Below are positions 61,926 through 64,000 of a stretch of DNA of 64,000 bases, one piece after another. The DNA is from CAVTWH01 sp963738365. GTDB lineage: Bacteria; Actinomycetota; Actinomycetes; Mycobacteriales; Micromonosporaceae. Positions within the stretch are counted from its first letter, which is position 1, and every line of letters begins with the position of its first letter. Below the pieces are notes generated by a model. It searched no databases. It was not told the DNA's origin and worked only from the letters and a program-made list of their open reading frames with translations. The stretch lies in the NCBI GenBank assembly GCA_963738365.1, contig CAVTWH010000006.1, positions 806,001-870,000 of the forward strand, read 5' to 3'. Both the position numbers and the translations under genes were made by a program.

Positions 61926-62345
61926 ATGTGGACACACGAGCACGCCGCCGACAGCCCGCTGGCGCCGGCCGCCATCTGGCGGGTCCTGGCCGACCTGGAC
62001 AACTGGGCGCGGTGGGACACCTCGATGGAGTCGGTGCAGTTGACCGGGGCGTTCGCGGTGGGCAGCACGGTGACCATGACGCCGACCGGGCAGGAGCCGA
62101 TCCAGTCGGTGATCACCGAGATCGAGCCCGAGCGGCGCTACGCCGACCAGACCGAATTCGCGGGTGTCCTGCTGCGTTTCAGCCACACGCTGACCCCGCT
62201 GGCCGCCGGGGGTACCCGGGTCGCACACCGGCTGGAGATCAGCGGTCCGGCCGCCGACCAGGTGGCCCCGGAGCTGGGCCCGGCCATCACCGTCGACTTC
62301 CCGCAGGCCATGACGGCGCTGCTGGCCTACGCTGCGGCGGTATGA
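61926..62345 (+). CDS. SRPBCC (polyketide cyclase/START-like) ligand-binding protein
   Basis: A 139-residue protein. The N-terminal strand and helix (LAPAAIWRVLADLDNWARWDTSMESVQL) and the long C-terminal helix are typical of SRPBCC folds that hold hydrophobic ligands. ATG 61926 follows GGGAGA. It is translationally coupled to marR by ATGA, so the pair may sense and bind or modify the same small molecule. Confidence 0.85.
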   Translation: MWTHEHAADSPLAPAAIWRVLADLDNWARWDTSMESVQLTGAFAVGSTVTMTPTGQEPIQSVITEIEPERRYADQTEFAGVLLRFSHTLTPLAAGGTRVAHRLEISGPAADQVAPELGPAITVDFPQAMTALLAYAAAV

Positions 62346-62791
62346 CCATCGACGGGCCCGCCCACAGCCCCGGCTTCTGGCTCTGGCACGCCACCCTGCG
62401 CTGGCAGCGCGCCGTCGCGGCGGCGCTGGGCCCGCTGGACCTCACCCACGCCCAGTTCGTCCTGCTCTCCTGCGCCTGGTGGCTCAACGACCACGGGCAG
62501 GTACCCAACCAGCTCGACCTGGCCCGGCAGGCGGGCACCGACGTCAAGATGACCTCGCAGCTGGTCCGCAAGTTGGAGGCCAAGGGGCTGCTGGAGCGCA
62601 CCCCGGACGAGCGGGACAGCCGCTCGCGCCGGCTGCGTACCACCGAGGCCGGCAACCGGCTGGCGCTGCGGGCGATCGAGGCGGTGGAGCGGGTGGACGC
62701 CCGGTTCTTCGCCCCGGTCGCCCGGGAGAAGCCGGAGACCGACCAGCTCGCCGCCATGCTGCGCCGCCTGGTCGAGCCCTCCGCCGGCTGA
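62342..62791 (+). CDS. MarR-family transcriptional regulator
   Basis: A 149-residue winged-helix regulator. The recognition segment is DVKMTSQLVRKLEAKGLLERTPDERDSRSRRLRTTEAG. ATG 62342 overlaps the SRPBCC stop. The twin palindrome upstream of the operon suggests autoregulation. Confidence 0.9.
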   Translation: MTIDGPAHSPGFWLWHATLRWQRAVAAALGPLDLTHAQFVLLSCAWWLNDHGQVPNQLDLARQAGTDVKMTSQLVRKLEAKGLLERTPDERDSRSRRLRTTEAGNRLALRAIEAVERVDARFFAPVAREKPETDQLAAMLRRLVEPSAG

Positions 62792-62866
62792 CGGCCGGGC
62801 CCGGTCTCCGATTGGCACAGCCGCCCGCCGGCTGGCGCCGGACCCGGCGTCGCGCCGTCCCGATGC

Positions 62867-62895
62867 GCTGACCGGCCGCTCAGCCGCCGGTCAGC
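62867..62895. terminator. bidirectional terminator overlapping the ligase stop
   Basis: GCTGACCGGC (62867-62876) and GCCGGTCAGC (62886-62895) form a perfect 10-bp stem with a 9-nt loop that contains the ligase stop codon; marR converges on it. Confidence 0.75.
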
Positions 62896-63947
62896 ACATC
62901 GGCGAGGTTGAACGACACCGGCCGCTCCAGCTGGGCGTAGGTGCAGGAGGACGGCTCGCGGTCCGGGCGCCACCGGACGAACTGGGTGGTGTGCCGGAAC
63001 CGTTCACCCTCCATGTAGTCGTAGCGCACCTCCAGCACCCGCTCCGGGCGTAGCGGGACGAACGACAGGTCCTTGCCGTTGTTCCACCGGCTCATCTCGT
63101 TCTTGCGCGGGGTACGCTCGCCGGCCGCGTGCGCCGCCCAGTCCCACGGGTGCCCGGTGAACTCGGTGACCAGCGGCTGGAGTTCCTGGAACAGCTCCTT
63201 GCGGGTGGCCATCGGGAAGGCGCCGACCACGCCCACCGAGGCCAGCACCCCGGCGTCGGTGAACAGGCCGAGCAGCAGCGAACCGATGGCGTCCTCGCCG
63301 GACTTGTGTACCCGGTAGCCGGCCAGCACGCAGTCCGCCGTCCGCTCGTGCTTGATCTTGAACATCACCCGCTTGTCCGGCTGATAGGTGAGCTCCAGTG
63401 GCTTGGCGATCAGCCCGTCCAGCCCGGCGCCCTCGAACTGCTCGAACCAGCGCCGGGCAATGTCGGCGTCCCGGGTCGCCGGGGTGAGGTACACCGGCGG
63501 CGCGGCCGAGGCGAGCACCTGCTCCAGGCGTTCCCGGCGCTGGTGCAGCGGCGTCTGCGTCAGGTCCTCGTCGCCCACGGCGAGCAGGTCGAAGGCGATG
63601 AAGCTGGCCGGGGTCTGCTCGGCGAGCAGCCGGACCCGGCTGGCGGCCGGGTGGATGCGCTGCTGCAGCGCCTCGAAGTCCAGCACGTTGCGGGTCGTGT
63701 CGGCCACCACGATCTCCCCGTCGATCACCGCCCGGGGCGGGAAGTTGGCCAGCACGGCGGCCACCACGTCGGGGAAGTAGCGGGTCATCGGCCGTTCGTT
63801 GCGGCTGCCGATCTCCACCTCGTCGCCGTCCCGGAAGATGATCGACCGGAACCCGTCCCACTTCGGCTCGTAGAGCTGGCCGGCGGGGATCTGCGCGACC
63901 GGCTTGGCCAGCATCGGCGAGACCGGCGGCATCACAGGTAGCTGCAC
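62880..63947 (-). CDS. ligC: ATP-dependent DNA ligase, LigC type
   Basis: A 355-residue ligase. The adenylated lysine is K29 in EPKWDGFR (motif I), followed by RNERPMTRYFP, DGEIVV (motif III), FIAFDLLA, DGLIAKPLE (motif IV) and MFKIKHERTADCVLAGY (motif V). A C-terminal OB domain follows. The length equals mycobacterial LigC (358). GTG 63947 places motif I where LigC has it; an in-frame GTG at 63968 is possible. It is likely to act in excision repair or end joining with the LigD-type polymerase at 59171. Confidence 0.9.
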   Translation of the reverse strand: MQLPVMPPVSPMLAKPVAQIPAGQLYEPKWDGFRSIIFRDGDEVEIGSRNERPMTRYFPDVVAAVLANFPPRAVIDGEIVVADTTRNVLDFEALQQRIHPAASRVRLLAEQTPASFIAFDLLAVGDEDLTQTPLHQRRERLEQVLASAAPPVYLTPATRDADIARRWFEQFEGAGLDGLIAKPLELTYQPDKRVMFKIKHERTADCVLAGYRVHKSGEDAIGSLLLGLFTDAGVLASVGVVGAFPMATRKELFQELQPLVTEFTGHPWDWAAHAAGERTPRKNEMSRWNNGKDLSFVPLRPERVLEVRYDYMEGERFRHTTQFVRWRPDREPSSCTYAQLERPVSFNLADVLTGG

Positions 63948-64000
63948 CCGCCCATTGTGCGCCGGCACACCGACACCGGGGCGCCCCCGCCACGCCTCAG
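63948..64000. other. window edge upstream of ligC
   Basis: 53 bp of ligC upstream sequence; no further gene can be recognised. Confidence 0.4.

Overview
The window is about 72% GC, uses GTG starts freely, and is almost entirely coding. It carries two primary-type sigma factors (a SigB-like one and an HrdB/SigA-like one with an Ala/Lys/Pro-rich N-terminus). It also carries DUF3039, DUF3093, DUF3099, DUF3159, DUF3710, DUF4193 and DUF7455 proteins, CeoB/CeoC and a coproporphyrin-type heme cluster. Together these point to an actinobacterium, most likely Micromonosporaceae (Micromonospora or a close relative). From memory, the order sigB ... DUF3039 ... hrdB, suhB-like, cei-like, DUF4193, DUF3093, dut, DUF3710, OB-fold, DUF3159, ceoC, ceoB, KimA-like permease, TRAM methyltransferase, dxs ... 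rnd, DUF3000, hemE, hemY, hemQ matches the M. tuberculosis sigB-sigA-dut-dxs-hem neighbourhood. The backbone is therefore conserved chromosome, with accessory genes slotted into it.

Layout. 0-5.3 kb: tail of an ATP-grasp acyl-CoA synthetase, 6-phosphofructokinase, two methyltransferases and sigB. 5.4-8.2 kb: a TetR regulator with two upstream operators and a DHA2 drug-efflux gene broken by eight small indels. 8.3-14.7 kb: HhH-GPD protein, DUF3099, a psuG-psuK pair, DUF3039, a TRIC-like channel, and a superfamily-2 helicase flanked on both sides by short tandem-repeat arrays. 14.7-28.3 kb: DUF7455, hrdB, an inositol-phosphatase-like gene, a Cei-like protein, the dut-DUF3710 pair, and the potassium module ceoB-ceoC/KimA-like plus an RNA methyltransferase. 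28.4-43.6 kb: dxs, an accessory block (two paralogous beta-propeller membrane proteins, an OmpR-type two-component system, a GntR-TetR fusion regulator divergent from an FAD monooxygenase), then fadA-fadB and RNase D. 43.8-49.8 kb: a membrane-anchored trypsin-like protease, a Pro/Tyr repeat coiled-coil protein, DUF3000, and hemE-hemY-hemQ. 49.8-64 kb: GNAT, a frameshifted pirin, a dead mug-type uracil-DNA glycosylase whose 3' end is duplicated around a BrnT/RHH-like toxin-antitoxin pair, a NarL-type two-component system next to an ABC exporter, msrB, a stand-alone LigD-type polymerase, a secreted peptidase, a SRPBCC-MarR operon and a LigC-type ligase.

Expression signals. Around fifteen genes have a TANNNT -10 hexamer ending 5-8 nt before the start codon and no Shine-Dalgarno sequence, which implies leaderless mRNAs. 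Translational coupling by ATGA/GTGA overlaps is frequent. Strong bidirectional hairpins close several units. No tRNA, rRNA, CRISPR array or insertion-sequence transposase was recognised.

Points most worth a second look: (i) the mug 3'-end duplication that brackets a toxin-antitoxin module; (ii) a 185-bp perfectly identical tract shared by the two sigma-factor genes, suggesting gene conversion; (iii) the repeat arrays on both sides of the helicase; (iv) tandem repeats that include the stop codons of tetR and of the neighbouring efflux gene; (v) a probable leaderless ten-codon leader peptide coupled to a beta-propeller gene.
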